The position numbers were made by a program, and so were the translations under genes. From CBFFRJ01 sp965644225 (GTDB lineage Bacteria; Pseudomonadota; Gammaproteobacteria; Enterobacterales; Enterobacteriaceae), in NCBI RefSeq assembly GCF_965644225.1, contig NZ_CBFFRJ010000001.1, positions 1-64,000 of the forward strand: a DNA stretch of 64,000 nucleotides, read 5' to 3'. Shown here one piece after another: positions 34,352 to 43,497 of the stretch; positions within the stretch are counted from its first letter, which is position 1, and each line of letters opens with the position of its first letter. The notes beneath the pieces are model-generated. The model saw nothing but the letters and a program-made list of their open reading frames with translations, ran no database searches and was not told where the DNA came from.

Positions 34352-35353
34352 TTAGTGCTTTGTTGCCGCGGTGCTAACGCGTGTTACAGGCGAGCTCTGG
34401 CGATTCTCCCACAGCACGGTAAGGCCACGTTGTAACGCGATAAAAATAAACAATAAAATGCCGATGGCGATTTTTGTCCACCAGGAGCTGAGCGTTCCAT
34501 CAAAATTGATATAGGTCTGGATTAGCCCCTGGATGGCCACACCGAACAGCGTACCCAGCACCGTGCCGACGCCGCCGCTGAGCAAGGTTCCGCCGATCAC
34601 CACCGAAGCAATGGCATCCAGCTCAACACCGACCCCCGCCAGCGCATAACCAGCCTGGGTGTAGACGGAGAAGACGATGCCTGCCAGGGTGGCAAGGCCA
34701 GTGGAAAGCATATAGATACGGATGGTGGTGCTGCGGGTGGAAATCCCCATCAGGTTGGCGGAGGTGGCGCTGCCGCCAATGGCATACACCTCGTTGCCGA
34801 AACGGGTCCGGTGCGCGAGAAAAATACCGATCACCACCACGCCCAGCATCAGCAGTCCCATCGCGCTCAATCGCCCACCGCCAGGGATCAACCATGACAG
34901 GCTCGATAGCGTATCGTAAACCGGGTGGTTAATGGGAATCGACTCTTCCGACACCAGGTAACTGACGCCGCGCAAAAAGAACATCCCGGCCAGGGTGATG
35001 ATAAAAGCCGGTATTTTCAGCGCATCGATCAACAGCCCCATAAATGCGCCGAATGCACAGCCCATCGCCAGCACCAGAGGGAACGCCAGCAGAGGCGAAA
35101 TCCCCCAGTAGCCGATCGCTTTGGCCAGGAAGACCCCGGTAAACGCAATCACCGACCCTACGGACAGGTCAATCCCGCCGGAGAGGATCACGAAGGTCAT
35201 CCCGACGGCGATAATGCCTAAAAAGGCGTTATCCGTCAGGATATTACAAATAACACGCGTGGACGCAAAACCCGGGAATTGCGTCAGGCAGTAGAGATAC
35301 CCAAGCACAAAGACGCCGAGGGTGATCATCAGCGGCAGGTTACGTTTTATCAT
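34352..35353 (-). CDS. yjfF: Galactofuranose ABC transporter permease YjfF
   Basis: This 333-residue inner-membrane permease of the ribose/galactose ABC family (BPD_transp_2) has about nine spans. The GLATLAGIVFSVYTQAGYALAGVGVELDAIASVVIGG stretch matches the family's EAA-like loop region. It pairs with YtfT and is driven by YtfR, bringing in galactofuranose bound by YtfQ. Its ATG lies 14 bases inside the end of ytfT, so the two are coupled. It is the last gene of the operon. Confidence 0.93.
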   Translation of the reverse strand: MIKRNLPLMITLGVFVLGYLYCLTQFPGFASTRVICNILTDNAFLGIIAVGMTFVILSGGIDLSVGSVIAFTGVFLAKAIGYWGISPLLAFPLVLAMGCAFGAFMGLLIDALKIPAFIITLAGMFFLRGVSYLVSEESIPINHPVYDTLSSLSWLIPGGGRLSAMGLLMLGVVVIGIFLAHRTRFGNEVYAIGGSATSANLMGISTRSTTIRIYMLSTGLATLAGIVFSVYTQAGYALAGVGVELDAIASVVIGGTLLSGGVGTVLGTLFGVAIQGLIQTYINFDGTLSSWWTKIAIGILLFIFIALQRGLTVLWENRQSSPVTRVSTAATKH

Positions 35354-36365
35354 GACCGCGTACTCCTTTAATCAGTGCGATAAAGCGCGGCGACTGAACG
35401 ATCAGTACGCACAACACCACCACCGCTTTCACCACCTGGTTAAGCTCCGGCTGAAAGCCTGAGAGCAAAATCCCCGTGTTCATTCCCTGGATAATCAGCG
35501 CGCCAATCACCGACAGCACGAGGTTAAAACGCCCGCCCATCAGCGATGCGCCGCCAATCACCACCGCCAGAATGGCATCCAGCTCCAGCCACAGACCTGC
35601 GTTGTTGGCATCGGCACCACGAATATCTGCCGCCACGATAACCCCGGCGATCGCCGCACAGACGCCACTCAGTACATAGGCCAGCATCACCACGACCCGG
35701 GTGTTAACCCCGGCATTTTTCGCTGCGCGGATGTTGATCCCGACGGCTTCGATAAACATACCCAGCGCCGTTTTACGGGTAAACAGCCAGAAGATGACCA
35801 GCGTCGCCAGCGCAATAATCACCGGCGTCGGGAAGTAGAACAGCTTACCGCTGCCCAGCCATGCCAGACCGGGAGAGTTAAAGGTGACGATTTGCCCGGA
35901 GGTAATAAGCTGCGCCACGCCTCGCCCGGCGACCATCAGGATAAGCGTGGCAACGAAGGGCTGTATTTTGAGAATGGCGACCAGAATACCGTTCCACAAT
36001 CCGGCGAGAACCCCGGAGCCTAGCGCCGCCAGCAGCACAACCGGCAGGCTGTGCCCGGCCACGGTCATCGAGGCCGCCGTCGCCCCGGCAATCGCCATTA
36101 CGGCGCCCACCGAGAGATCGATACCGCCAGTGGCAATCACCAGCGTCATGCCGATGGCCAGCAGCGCAACGGGAGCGGCGCGGTTGAGAATATCAATCGG
36201 GCTGCCGAACAGGCGACCATCCTGCAACACAATCTGAAAGAAGTGCGGGGCAACCAGGCTGTCCACCAGCAGCACCAGCAGCAGCGCCATGATTTGCGGC
36301 ATCCCTGTCGGCCATTTAAAGCGGCGCTTCGTCTGCCCGGTTTGTGGAAGTGATTGAGGCATCAC
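35340..36365 (-). CDS. ytfT: Galactofuranose ABC transporter permease YtfT
   Basis: This 341-residue BPD_transp_2 permease begins with a charged cytoplasmic tail (TGQTKRRFKWPTGMPQ) and then about nine spans. GIDLSVGAVMAIAGATAASM and ELDAILAVVIGGASLMGGR are typical of the RbsC/YtfT group. It forms the membrane pore with YjfF. It starts ten bases after ytfR. Confidence 0.94.
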   Translation of the reverse strand: MMPQSLPQTGQTKRRFKWPTGMPQIMALLLVLLVDSLVAPHFFQIVLQDGRLFGSPIDILNRAAPVALLAIGMTLVIATGGIDLSVGAVMAIAGATAASMTVAGHSLPVVLLAALGSGVLAGLWNGILVAILKIQPFVATLILMVAGRGVAQLITSGQIVTFNSPGLAWLGSGKLFYFPTPVIIALATLVIFWLFTRKTALGMFIEAVGINIRAAKNAGVNTRVVVMLAYVLSGVCAAIAGVIVAADIRGADANNAGLWLELDAILAVVIGGASLMGGRFNLVLSVIGALIIQGMNTGILLSGFQPELNQVVKAVVVLCVLIVQSPRFIALIKGVRGHDKT

Positions 36366-36375
36366 AGATTACTCC

Positions 36376-37878
36376 TTATGCCGCGATGGCATTCATGATC
36401 GCCGGGACCGACAGCTCAGCGAGCGGGATCTCCGCCACCTGTTTGCGATCGCGCATGATAATCACCCGATCGGCATAGCCCACCAGCTCCTCCAGTTCGG
36501 AGGAGATAACCAACAGCGCAAGACCATCGGCGCAAAGGGTTTCAATCAGGCGAATAATTTCCGCATGGGCCCCCACATCGATACCGCGCGTAGGCTCATC
36601 GAGGATCAGGAACTGCGGTTTAGTCAGCAGCCAGCGCGAAAGCAGGACTTTTTGCTGGTTGCCGCCGGAGAGAAACTCAATGGGCTGATCGGCGCTCGGA
36701 GTGCGGATCCCCAACTGGCGGATAAAGCGTTCGGCAATGGCGTTCTGCTCGCGGCGGGGGATTGGCCGCAGCCAGCCCCGTTGCGCCTGCAGAGCCAGCA
36801 CAATATTCTCCCGCACTGACGCCGCGGCAATAATACCGTCGGTTTTCCTGTCTTCCGGGCAAAAACCAATGCCCAGGCAGGAGGCCTGATGCGGTGAGCG
36901 CAGGACCTGGGGCTTGCCTTTGATCAATGCGCTGCCGCTGTCGGCGGGTTTGATCCCAAAAATCACTTCCGCGGTTTCGGTACGCCCGGAGCCCAGCAGC
37001 CCGGCAAGACCGACGATTTCGCCTGGGCGAACGTCCAGATCAAAAGGAGCAATGACCCCTTTCTTACCAAAATCTTTAAACGCAGCGACCGGTTTATCGC
37101 TGAGCAGCGTCCGTCCGGCACGTTGCAGGGCGTTGTTGTCGAGCTCACGACCGAGCATCATTTTCACCAGCTCGATCTGCGGTAACTCACGGGTTTCGCG
37201 GCAGCCGACAAAACCGCCGTTACGTAACACGGTGATGCGGTCGCTGACCTCGTACACCTGGTCGAGGAAGTGGGTGACAAAAATTAACGCCACGCCCTGA
37301 GCGCGTAGCTGACGCATCAGGGTAAAGAGCATCTCCACTTCCTGGGTATCCAGGCTGGCGGTAGGCTCATCAAGGATCAGCACTTTGGCGGAGAGATCGA
37401 TGGCGCGGCAGATCGCCACAATTTGTTGCATGGCAACGGAATAGCGATTGAGGGGTTCGCGGACATCCAGCGAGAAACCGTAAGATTCCATGAGTTCGGT
37501 GGCGCGTTTCTCCATCTCTTTACGGCGCAGTAAGCCGAAGCGACGCGGTTCACGACCGATAAACAGGTTATCCGCCACCGACATATTGGGCAGCAGGTTC
37601 ACTTCCTGGTAGACCGTACCTATCCCCAGCTGTTGCGCATGGGCGGTGTTTTTCGGGCTGATTTCTTTGCCTTCCAGCCAAATCGTCCCTTTTTCTGCGT
37701 GGTAAACCCCGGTAAGCGCCTTGATGAGCGTCGATTTTCCGGCACCGTTTTCCCCGAGCAACGCCATGATCTCACCTTTGCGCAGGCTAAAATCAACGTT
37801 ATCAAGCGCCTTCACGCCGGGAAAGAATTTACTCAGGCCCTCTGTACGGAGGATTGGATGCTGTAGCTCAGTGGTCAT
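36376..37878 (-). CDS. ytfR: Galactofuranose ABC transporter ATP-binding protein YtfR
   Basis: This 500-residue protein has two fused ABC domains. The first has Walker A GENGAGKSTLIKALTG at about residue 41 and Walker B VLILDEPTASLD at about 165. The second lacks a canonical Walker A (GLLGSGRTETAEVIFG) but has the signature SGGNQQKVLLSRWL and Walker B FLILDEPTRGID, as is normal for sugar ATPases such as RbsA. It powers YtfT/YjfF. The start has GGGGGAGAAT ahead of it, within a REP-type repeat. Confidence 0.94.
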   Translation of the reverse strand: MTTELQHPILRTEGLSKFFPGVKALDNVDFSLRKGEIMALLGENGAGKSTLIKALTGVYHAEKGTIWLEGKEISPKNTAHAQQLGIGTVYQEVNLLPNMSVADNLFIGREPRRFGLLRRKEMEKRATELMESYGFSLDVREPLNRYSVAMQQIVAICRAIDLSAKVLILDEPTASLDTQEVEMLFTLMRQLRAQGVALIFVTHFLDQVYEVSDRITVLRNGGFVGCRETRELPQIELVKMMLGRELDNNALQRAGRTLLSDKPVAAFKDFGKKGVIAPFDLDVRPGEIVGLAGLLGSGRTETAEVIFGIKPADSGSALIKGKPQVLRSPHQASCLGIGFCPEDRKTDGIIAAASVRENIVLALQAQRGWLRPIPRREQNAIAERFIRQLGIRTPSADQPIEFLSGGNQQKVLLSRWLLTKPQFLILDEPTRGIDVGAHAEIIRLIETLCADGLALLVISSELEELVGYADRVIIMRDRKQVAEIPLAELSVPAIMNAIAA

Positions 37879-37883
37879 TTATT

Positions 37884-37983
37884 CTCCCCCTCACCCTAAC
37901 CCTCTCCCTGAGGGAGAGGGGATCTGATATATGCCCCACTCACGCTCCCTCCCCCATGGGAGAGGGTCGCGATGAGGGGGCAA
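37884..37983. repeat. REP-type palindromic repeats between ytfR and ytfQ
   Basis: The 110-base gap is filled by GC-rich palindromes: CCCCCTCACCCTAACCCTCTCCC, followed by its arm GAGGGAGAGGGG, then CCCTCCCCCATGGGAGAGGG and GATGAGGGGG. This is the family that the IS110 element at the window start has targeted (CTCACCC..CCCTCTCCC). In an operon such a repeat may slow decay of the abundant ytfQ message and lower expression of ytfR-ytfT-yjfF. Confidence 0.75.
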
Positions 37984-37988
37984 GGGCA

Positions 37989-38945
37989 TTAGTAGCCCAT
38001 GTTTTTCTTCTTCTCTAACTCTTCTTTTGCGGTGTCCGGCAGGTAGAGGGTGGATTTGGTGATCGTCACTTTCTCAGGCAGGGTGCCGTCTTTTTTGAAT
38101 TTTTCCAGCGCATCGAAGGCCGGGCCAGCCATATTCGGGGTCAGTTCTACGCTGGCATTGGCTTCGCCATCGATCATCGCTTTGTAAATATCGGGTACGC
38201 CGTCAATGGAGCCGGTCAGGATATCTTTGCCCGGTTTCAGACCGGCTTCTTTAATGGCCTGAATGGCGCCAATCACCATGTCATCGTTATGGGCATAAAC
38301 CATGCAAATGTTTTTGCCGTTGTTCTCCGCTTTGATAAAGCTTTCCATGACCTCTTTCCCTTTACTGCGGGTGAAGTCGCCGGACTGAGAACGGATGATT
38401 TTGATATTGGAGGCTTTAGAAATGGCTTCAGCGAACCCTTTCTTACGATCGATTGCCACGCTCGCACCGACGGTGCCTTGCAGCTCAACCACATTACACT
38501 GCTTATCGCCCACCTGTTTGATCAGCCAGTCGCCAATCAGTTTGCCTTCCAGTACGTTGTCGGCAGTGACGGTGGTCATATAGAGATCTTTATCTTTGAC
38601 ATCAATGGAACGATCGAGCAGGAAAACCGGGATTTTGGCGTCTTTGGCTTCTTTCAGCACCGGCTCCCAACCGGTCGCCACGACCGGAGCGATAAAGATG
38701 GCATCCACGCCCTGAGCGATAAAGGAGCGAACCGCTTTGATTTGGTTTTCCTGTTTTTGCTGGGCGTCGGCAATTTTCAGCGTAATACCGCGTTTTTGAG
38801 CTTCGCTTTTCGCGACGTTGGTTTCGGCGGCTCGCCAGCCAGATTCAGAACCAACCTGAGAAAAGCCCACCGTAAGCGGTGCGGCCATCGCCATAGACGA
38901 CATGGCTGCTGAAACTGCGGTGACAAGAAGTAAGCGCTTCCACAT
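37989..38945 (-). CDS. ytfQ: Galactofuranose-binding periplasmic protein YtfQ
   Basis: This 318-residue periplasmic binding protein has a signal peptide cleaved after SSMAMAA (about residue 22). The mature protein has the type I (ribose-binding-like) fold: TVGFSQVGSESGWR at the start, DAIFIAPVVATGWEP, VFLLDRSIDVKDKD, and MVYAHNDDMVIGAIQA as the ligand-site strand. E. coli YtfQ binds galactofuranose tightly. It leads the ytfQRT-yjfF operon; 400 bases upstream contain two dyads, one a perfect GalR/GalS box. Confidence 0.94.
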   Translation of the reverse strand: MWKRLLLVTAVSAAMSSMAMAAPLTVGFSQVGSESGWRAAETNVAKSEAQKRGITLKIADAQQKQENQIKAVRSFIAQGVDAIFIAPVVATGWEPVLKEAKDAKIPVFLLDRSIDVKDKDLYMTTVTADNVLEGKLIGDWLIKQVGDKQCNVVELQGTVGASVAIDRKKGFAEAISKASNIKIIRSQSGDFTRSKGKEVMESFIKAENNGKNICMVYAHNDDMVIGAIQAIKEAGLKPGKDILTGSIDGVPDIYKAMIDGEANASVELTPNMAGPAFDALEKFKKDGTLPEKVTITKSTLYLPDTAKEELEKKKNMGY

Positions 38946-39011
38946 ATGTGTATCCTCGTAGGGTTATTGTTGGCTACAACTTCGCCTGCAGGAAAACTAT
39001 AGACACCAGGA

Positions 39012-39034
39012 GATGTAACAGAATGCGTTACATC
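39012..39034. promoter_or_regulatory. GATGTAAC-N7-GTTACATC dyad upstream of ytfQ
   Basis: A perfect 8-bp dyad with a seven-base spacer lies 67 bases before the ytfQ start, where a promoter or operator is expected. The protein that reads it is unknown to me. Confidence 0.6.
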
Positions 39035-39167
39035 ACAAATCAGAAAAGTGAATGAATTGTTGAGCGCCAGTTGCGATCTGGAGCCCGAAATGACCTGGTG
39101 CGATCGGCCCTGCATCATGCTTTGAAATTACAGTCTTTTTCGCATGAAACAGCCTCTCTACACACCA

Positions 39168-39183
39168 GTGTAATCGCTTCCAC
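39168..39183. promoter_or_regulatory. GalR/GalS operator
   Basis: GTGTAATCGCTTCCAC is a full match to GTGNAANCGNTTNCAC, the known GalR/GalS consensus. It lies 223 bases upstream of the ytfQ start and 165 before ppa. It links galactofuranose uptake with the galactose regulon. Confidence 0.8.
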
Positions 39184-39279
39184 AAATTTATTGATGATGC
39201 AGCTATCTTTATGGATTATTCTGTCATTTTTCTACGCAAAATAATCATGCTGCGGCGAGTGGACACTGAAAACAAAGCG

Positions 39280-39307
39280 AAGACATTCTTAGTGAGTTGG
39301 CTATAAT
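39280..39307 (+). promoter_or_regulatory. ppa promoter
   Basis: A perfect TATAAT at 39302-39307 is preceded 16 bases upstream by AAGACA (39280-39285). The strong -10 fits a housekeeping gene. The ppa start is 41 bases downstream. Confidence 0.65.
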
Positions 39308-39347
39308 ACCCGCCACTTGTTTGCCACACATTTCAAAGGAAACAAAC

Positions 39348-39875
39348 ATGAGCTTACTCAACGTCCCGGCGGGTAAAGATCTGCCAGAAGATATCTACGT
39401 TATTATTGAGATCCCGGCTAACGCTGACCCTATCAAATACGAAGTCGATAAAGACAGCGGCGCGCTGTTCGTTGACCGTTTCATGTCCACCGCGATGTTC
39501 TATCCGTGCAACTACGGCTACATCAACCACACCCTGTCCCTGGACGGTGACCCGGTAGACGTGCTGGTCCCGACTCCGTACCCGCTGGAGCCAGGTTCCG
39601 TTATTCGCTGCCGTCCTGTTGGCGTGCTGAAAATGACCGACGAGTCTGGCGAAGATGCCAAACTGGTTGCTGTTCCGCACACCAAACTGAGCAAAGAATA
39701 CGATCACATTAAAGATGTGGGCGACCTGCCAGAACTGCTGAAAGCCCAGATCACTCACTTCTTCGAGCACTACAAAGATCTCGAGAAAGGCAAATGGGTG
39801 AAAGTCGACGGTTGGGACAATGCTGAAGCCGCTAAAGCGGAAATCATTGCTTCCTTCGAGCGCGCTAAGAAGTAA
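39348..39875 (+). CDS. ppa: Inorganic pyrophosphatase
   Basis: This 175-residue essential cytoplasmic enzyme splits pyrophosphate to drive biosynthesis. The family I active site is seen in DGDPVDVLV with its three Asp and in the Lys/Glu/Tyr residues of NYGYINHT. The ATG at 39348 follows AAAGGAAAC. It is divergent from ytfQ, as in E. coli. Confidence 0.96.
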   Translation: MSLLNVPAGKDLPEDIYVIIEIPANADPIKYEVDKDSGALFVDRFMSTAMFYPCNYGYINHTLSLDGDPVDVLVPTPYPLEPGSVIRCRPVGVLKMTDESGEDAKLVAVPHTKLSKEYDHIKDVGDLPELLKAQITHFFEHYKDLEKGKWVKVDGWDNAEAAKAEIIASFERAKK

Positions 39876-39890
39876 TCTGATTTATCTGAA

Positions 39891-39929
39891 AAACCCTGAA
39901 CGCTGGCGATGGCGGGTCAGGGTTTTTTA
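39891..39929 (+). terminator. Terminator of ppa
   Basis: AAACCCTGA (39891-39899) pairs with TCAGGGTTT (39917-39925), with an inner CGC/GCG pair, followed by a T-run. Confidence 0.85.
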
Positions 39930-40061
39930 TGCCTGCAATCCTCGCACCTGCCATCCCCCAACCGTTGTGCGCCTGTTTTTTGATCATACTGCCCTGCCTC
40001 TGTTTCTGCGATTTACCCCTTATTTTTTGTAGTAAATCCTTGTTACACTTTCATTGCAAAC

Positions 40062-40080
40062 AATACTGCCAATCATTATC
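40062..40080. promoter_or_regulatory. Fur box upstream of the YncE/TonB receptor genes
   Basis: AATACTGCCAATCATTATC matches the 19-bp consensus GATAATGATAATCATTATC at 15 positions, including all ten of the right arm, and is followed by ATTTG. It lies 36 bases before the YncE-like gene, so iron-replete cells should repress this pair. Confidence 0.75.
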
Positions 40081-40115
40081 ATTTGCGTTCCGTAATATTA
40101 TGTGAAGAAACGTAA

Positions 40116-41186
40116 ATGAAACTCCATAATTCATCTCCTCTGAAAAAAACCGCTGTCATTACGTTCACCCTGGCCCTGTTGATGGCAACATTTTCAACTC
40201 AGGCGACTACCCGAGCGCAAAGTGATTTTCTGACCGCCGCTCCTGGCCCTGGCATTTATGAACTGGCTTATGACGGCAGCCAAAATAGCCTGTTCGCCGC
40301 CTCTGCCCCCTCTTTTGACAAAGACAAAACCAGCGGTCTCGTTTATCGCCTGGATCCGCAGACGTTAAAAACCACCAGCGCGCTTACGACCTCGCGTCGT
40401 GCCTTCGCCGCCGCGCTGGATGAGGAAAATCATAAACTCTGGCTCGGCAACACGCTGGAAGGCTCCGTGACCCTTGTCGATACGCGCAGCGGCAAAGAGA
40501 TCAAAACGCTGCAACTGAGTGACACTGCCAATCCGAAAGAGATTGTTCACACTCGCGAGATGGCGCTGGATAACGTCCGTCACCGCTTATATGTTTCCGG
40601 TGTGGCACAAAAAGGTGTCGTCTGGGTTATCGACACCGAGAAAAATGAACTGATTACCACCATAGAAAATATGGGGAAATGGCCAACAGGTCTCGTGGTT
40701 AATAGCGAAAAAGGCCTCGTTTATGTCATTAACGGCAGTGGTGAGCTGGTGACCATTAATGGCGAAGATAATTCGATTGTCAGCCGTCATGTTATTGAAG
40801 GGGATAAAAAACACTTCTTCCTGAATATCGCCATCGACAGCAAAAATAACCGCGCCTTTATTACCGATCCGGACCTGCCGAATATTCTAGTGGTGGATAC
40901 GACCAGCGGTAAAATAATCCACAGCATTAGTAATGTTAATTCGCTGGCGGTTCTCTATAACGCCAAACGCGATGAAATCTATATTACTCATCGCAACGCG
41001 AAGCTCGTCAGCATTGTTGATGGCACCTCATATCGCCTAAAAACTTATATCGCCACCACCTTGCTGCCCAATAGCCTGGCGCTTGCCGCTAACGGCAGCG
41101 AACTGTTTGTTAGCCTGAAACAGGGCGAAAAAGAGATGGGTAAAGCACCAGATGAAGTGATGAAAATCGATCTGGAAAAAATCTAA
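40116..41186 (+). CDS. YncE-like periplasmic beta-propeller protein
   Basis: This 356-residue protein has a signal peptide (about 30 residues, ending in FSTQA) and then repeated blades of the form GLVYRLDPQTLKT, GSVTLVDTRSGKEI, GVVWVIDTEKNELI, ILVVDTTSGKII. This is the seven-bladed propeller of YncE. E. coli YncE is iron-repressed and lies next to the TonB-dependent receptor gene yncD, the same pairing as here. Its role is unproven, perhaps assisting the receptor. It starts behind a Fur box and is followed 87 bases later by the receptor gene. Confidence 0.87.
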   Translation: MKLHNSSPLKKTAVITFTLALLMATFSTQATTRAQSDFLTAAPGPGIYELAYDGSQNSLFAASAPSFDKDKTSGLVYRLDPQTLKTTSALTTSRRAFAAALDEENHKLWLGNTLEGSVTLVDTRSGKEIKTLQLSDTANPKEIVHTREMALDNVRHRLYVSGVAQKGVVWVIDTEKNELITTIENMGKWPTGLVVNSEKGLVYVINGSGELVTINGEDNSIVSRHVIEGDKKHFFLNIAIDSKNNRAFITDPDLPNILVVDTTSGKIIHSISNVNSLAVLYNAKRDEIYITHRNAKLVSIVDGTSYRLKTYIATTLLPNSLALAANGSELFVSLKQGEKEMGKAPDEVMKIDLEKI

Positions 41187-41273
41187 ATCTCACCAATAAC
41201 ACTATCCGCTCCGCCCTCTTTCTCCAGGCGCGGAGCATTTGCTGCATCTTTCACGTTTCAGGTATTAACTCAC

Positions 41274-43271
41274 ATGAAGACTAAACATCTGGCCGTTACG
41301 GGGATGGTGGCTTTATTTGGCGGGACGTTACTCAGCGCCCAGGCTGCCACCACCAGCACCGACGATGAAATGGTTGTAACGGCGACCGGTTTTGCCCAGC
41401 AGAAAAAAGAGGCACCGGCGACCATCTCGACAATCGATCGTAAAACCCTGAATATTCAGCCTGACCGGAATATCGGCGAGGCGGTGAAAAATCTGCCGGG
41501 CGTGTCGGTCTCCAGCGGCGGTAGCGACATGTCATCCGGCAATATCATGATGCGCGGGATGGATAACAGCTATACCGCCTTTATGGTCAACGGCGTAAAA
41601 CAGAACACCGGCGAATCCCGTCAGTACGGCCAGGATATTGGCGCCGAAGCCGATTTCTTACCCCCGCTGGAAGCCATTGAACGCATTGAAGTGATCCGCG
41701 GCCCGATGTCATCCCTGTATGGTTCTGATGCTATTGGCGGCGTGGTCAACGTCATCACCAAAAAGCCTTATGGCATCGACAACTGGACAGGGGCCATCGC
41801 GGCCAATACCTGGTTACAGGAGCATCAGGATCTGGGGAATACCAGCCAGATGAACCTGTTCGCCATGGGTCCGTTGATCCCGCAAAAACTGGGGCTGAGC
41901 ATCGCGGCTGACGGGCTTGACCGTCGCGATGACGAGCGTCAGAACTACTTTGGCAAGCACAACCGTAAATCCCTCGACACCACGCTTGCCTTTGCCGCGA
42001 CGGAGAACAACCTGTTTGACCTGAACCTGGTGGTTGCCGGGCAGGAAAAAAACCGTACCCGGAAACGGGGAACGCCGTATATGTGGAAGTTTGACCGCGA
42101 TGCGGCCACGCTGACCCATACCGGCTGGTACGCGGACGATACCATCTCCACGACCAACTACATCAACTACGAGAAAGGCCGTTCAAAATATAAATTTGAT
42201 AGCAACACGCCGCAGTACGTGCAGACGGAAAACTATGTTGCGAACTCACAGACGACCTTCAGCTTTGATAGTCATAAACTGACCGTTGGGGCTAACTTCA
42301 CCCGCGAAGAGCTTAATGATCGCTTCGATGTAGCGAACAAAACCCTGCCAGGCGGCCCTGCCCCGATTACCGAAGTGACCCGTAATGGCTGGGCGCTGTT
42401 TGCTGAAGATGCCTGGACCATCAACGACTTCACCCTGACCACCTCCGCGCGTGGCGATTACGACAGCTATTTTGGTACGCATCTGACGCCAAAACTGTAT
42501 GGCAACTGGGCCATCTCCGATGCCTGGACCCTGAAAGGCGGGGTCTCCGCTGGCTACAAGAAGCCCGACCTGCGGGCGACCTCCAGCGACTTCATCACCC
42601 CTTACGGTTCGACAGCCCCTTATTCGTTCCTGACCGTCGGTAATGAAGACCTGAAGCCAGAAACCAGCGTCAACGCCGAAACTGGCCTCTACTGGAGCGG
42701 GAAGACGCTGTCACTGGACGCCACCGTCTTCTATACCGAGTTCAAGGATAAGATCGACGAACAGACCATCTGCGAAACCACGGACACCATGCAGTGCTCA
42801 GTCCATGGTTATAACGCGGAAACCGTCAGCAAGTACTTCAACGTCAGCCGCGCCGACCTCTACGGGATTGAGCTGAATGCCGACTGGCAGATGACGGACG
42901 ACCTGAAAGCCAACGCCAACTACACATACAACCACAGCGAGCAGAAAACCGGTGTGAATAAAGGGCTGGCGCTGAATGACTTCCCACGCAATATGGCTAA
43001 TCTGTCACTGACCTGGTCGGCTACCCCGGCGCTGGATCTGTGGAGTACCGCGAACTATCGCAGCAGTAACCGCGACAGCAGCAGCGGCGCGAAATATGAG
43101 TCTTACACGGTGGTGGATATTGGCGCGCGCTACAAGCTGAACAAGAATACGCAGCTGATGGGCGGTGTTTACAACCTGTTTGATACTGACCCGAAACGTA
43201 ACACCACATGGGGCGAATACGGCCAGATTGAAGGCCGTCGCTATAACCTCGGCGCCCGTATCGAGTTCTGA
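41274..43271 (+). CDS. TonB-dependent outer-membrane receptor (CirA/FepA-like)
   Basis: This 665-residue outer-membrane receptor has a signal peptide ending in LSAQA, a TonB box (DDEMVVTAT, residues about 30-38), a plug domain with IMMRGMDNSYTAFMVNGV and EAIERIEVIRGPMSSLYGSDAIGGVVNVITKK, and a 22-strand barrel ending in YNLGARIEF with C-terminal Phe. The plug signature is closest to CirA and FepA, so catecholate siderophores are likely ligands. Control by Fur fits. A strong terminator follows. In E. coli this gap (ppa-ytfP) holds the chpBS toxin pair instead. Confidence 0.88.
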   Translation: MKTKHLAVTGMVALFGGTLLSAQAATTSTDDEMVVTATGFAQQKKEAPATISTIDRKTLNIQPDRNIGEAVKNLPGVSVSSGGSDMSSGNIMMRGMDNSYTAFMVNGVKQNTGESRQYGQDIGAEADFLPPLEAIERIEVIRGPMSSLYGSDAIGGVVNVITKKPYGIDNWTGAIAANTWLQEHQDLGNTSQMNLFAMGPLIPQKLGLSIAADGLDRRDDERQNYFGKHNRKSLDTTLAFAATENNLFDLNLVVAGQEKNRTRKRGTPYMWKFDRDAATLTHTGWYADDTISTTNYINYEKGRSKYKFDSNTPQYVQTENYVANSQTTFSFDSHKLTVGANFTREELNDRFDVANKTLPGGPAPITEVTRNGWALFAEDAWTINDFTLTTSARGDYDSYFGTHLTPKLYGNWAISDAWTLKGGVSAGYKKPDLRATSSDFITPYGSTAPYSFLTVGNEDLKPETSVNAETGLYWSGKTLSLDATVFYTEFKDKIDEQTICETTDTMQCSVHGYNAETVSKYFNVSRADLYGIELNADWQMTDDLKANANYTYNHSEQKTGVNKGLALNDFPRNMANLSLTWSATPALDLWSTANYRSSNRDSSSGAKYESYTVVDIGARYKLNKNTQLMGGVYNLFDTDPKRNTTWGEYGQIEGRRYNLGARIEF

Positions 43272-43283
43272 TAAACCAGCCTA

Positions 43284-43313
43284 AAACCCGCCAGTTGCCT
43301 GACTGGCGGGTTT
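43284..43313 (+). terminator. Terminator of the TonB receptor gene
   Basis: Perfect 12-bp stem AAACCCGCCAGT / ACTGGCGGGTTT (43284-43295, 43302-43313) with a six-base loop; the T-run is short (TTT, then ATC). Confidence 0.8.
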
Positions 43314-43497
43314 ATCATCCCTTTGCGCGCATTTATTACGCTGTCATAAAACTGCCATAAAACTCTTTTCTCAGGCTTATTAAAGGCATAACCCAAATCA
43401 GCCCCCAGAGCCTGTATTTCCTGCTGTAAAGTCCCCTCCTGGTTGGTCGATATCTCTGTCTGTGACCAATGTCTCTCATTCCCCCAACGGAAGCTGT

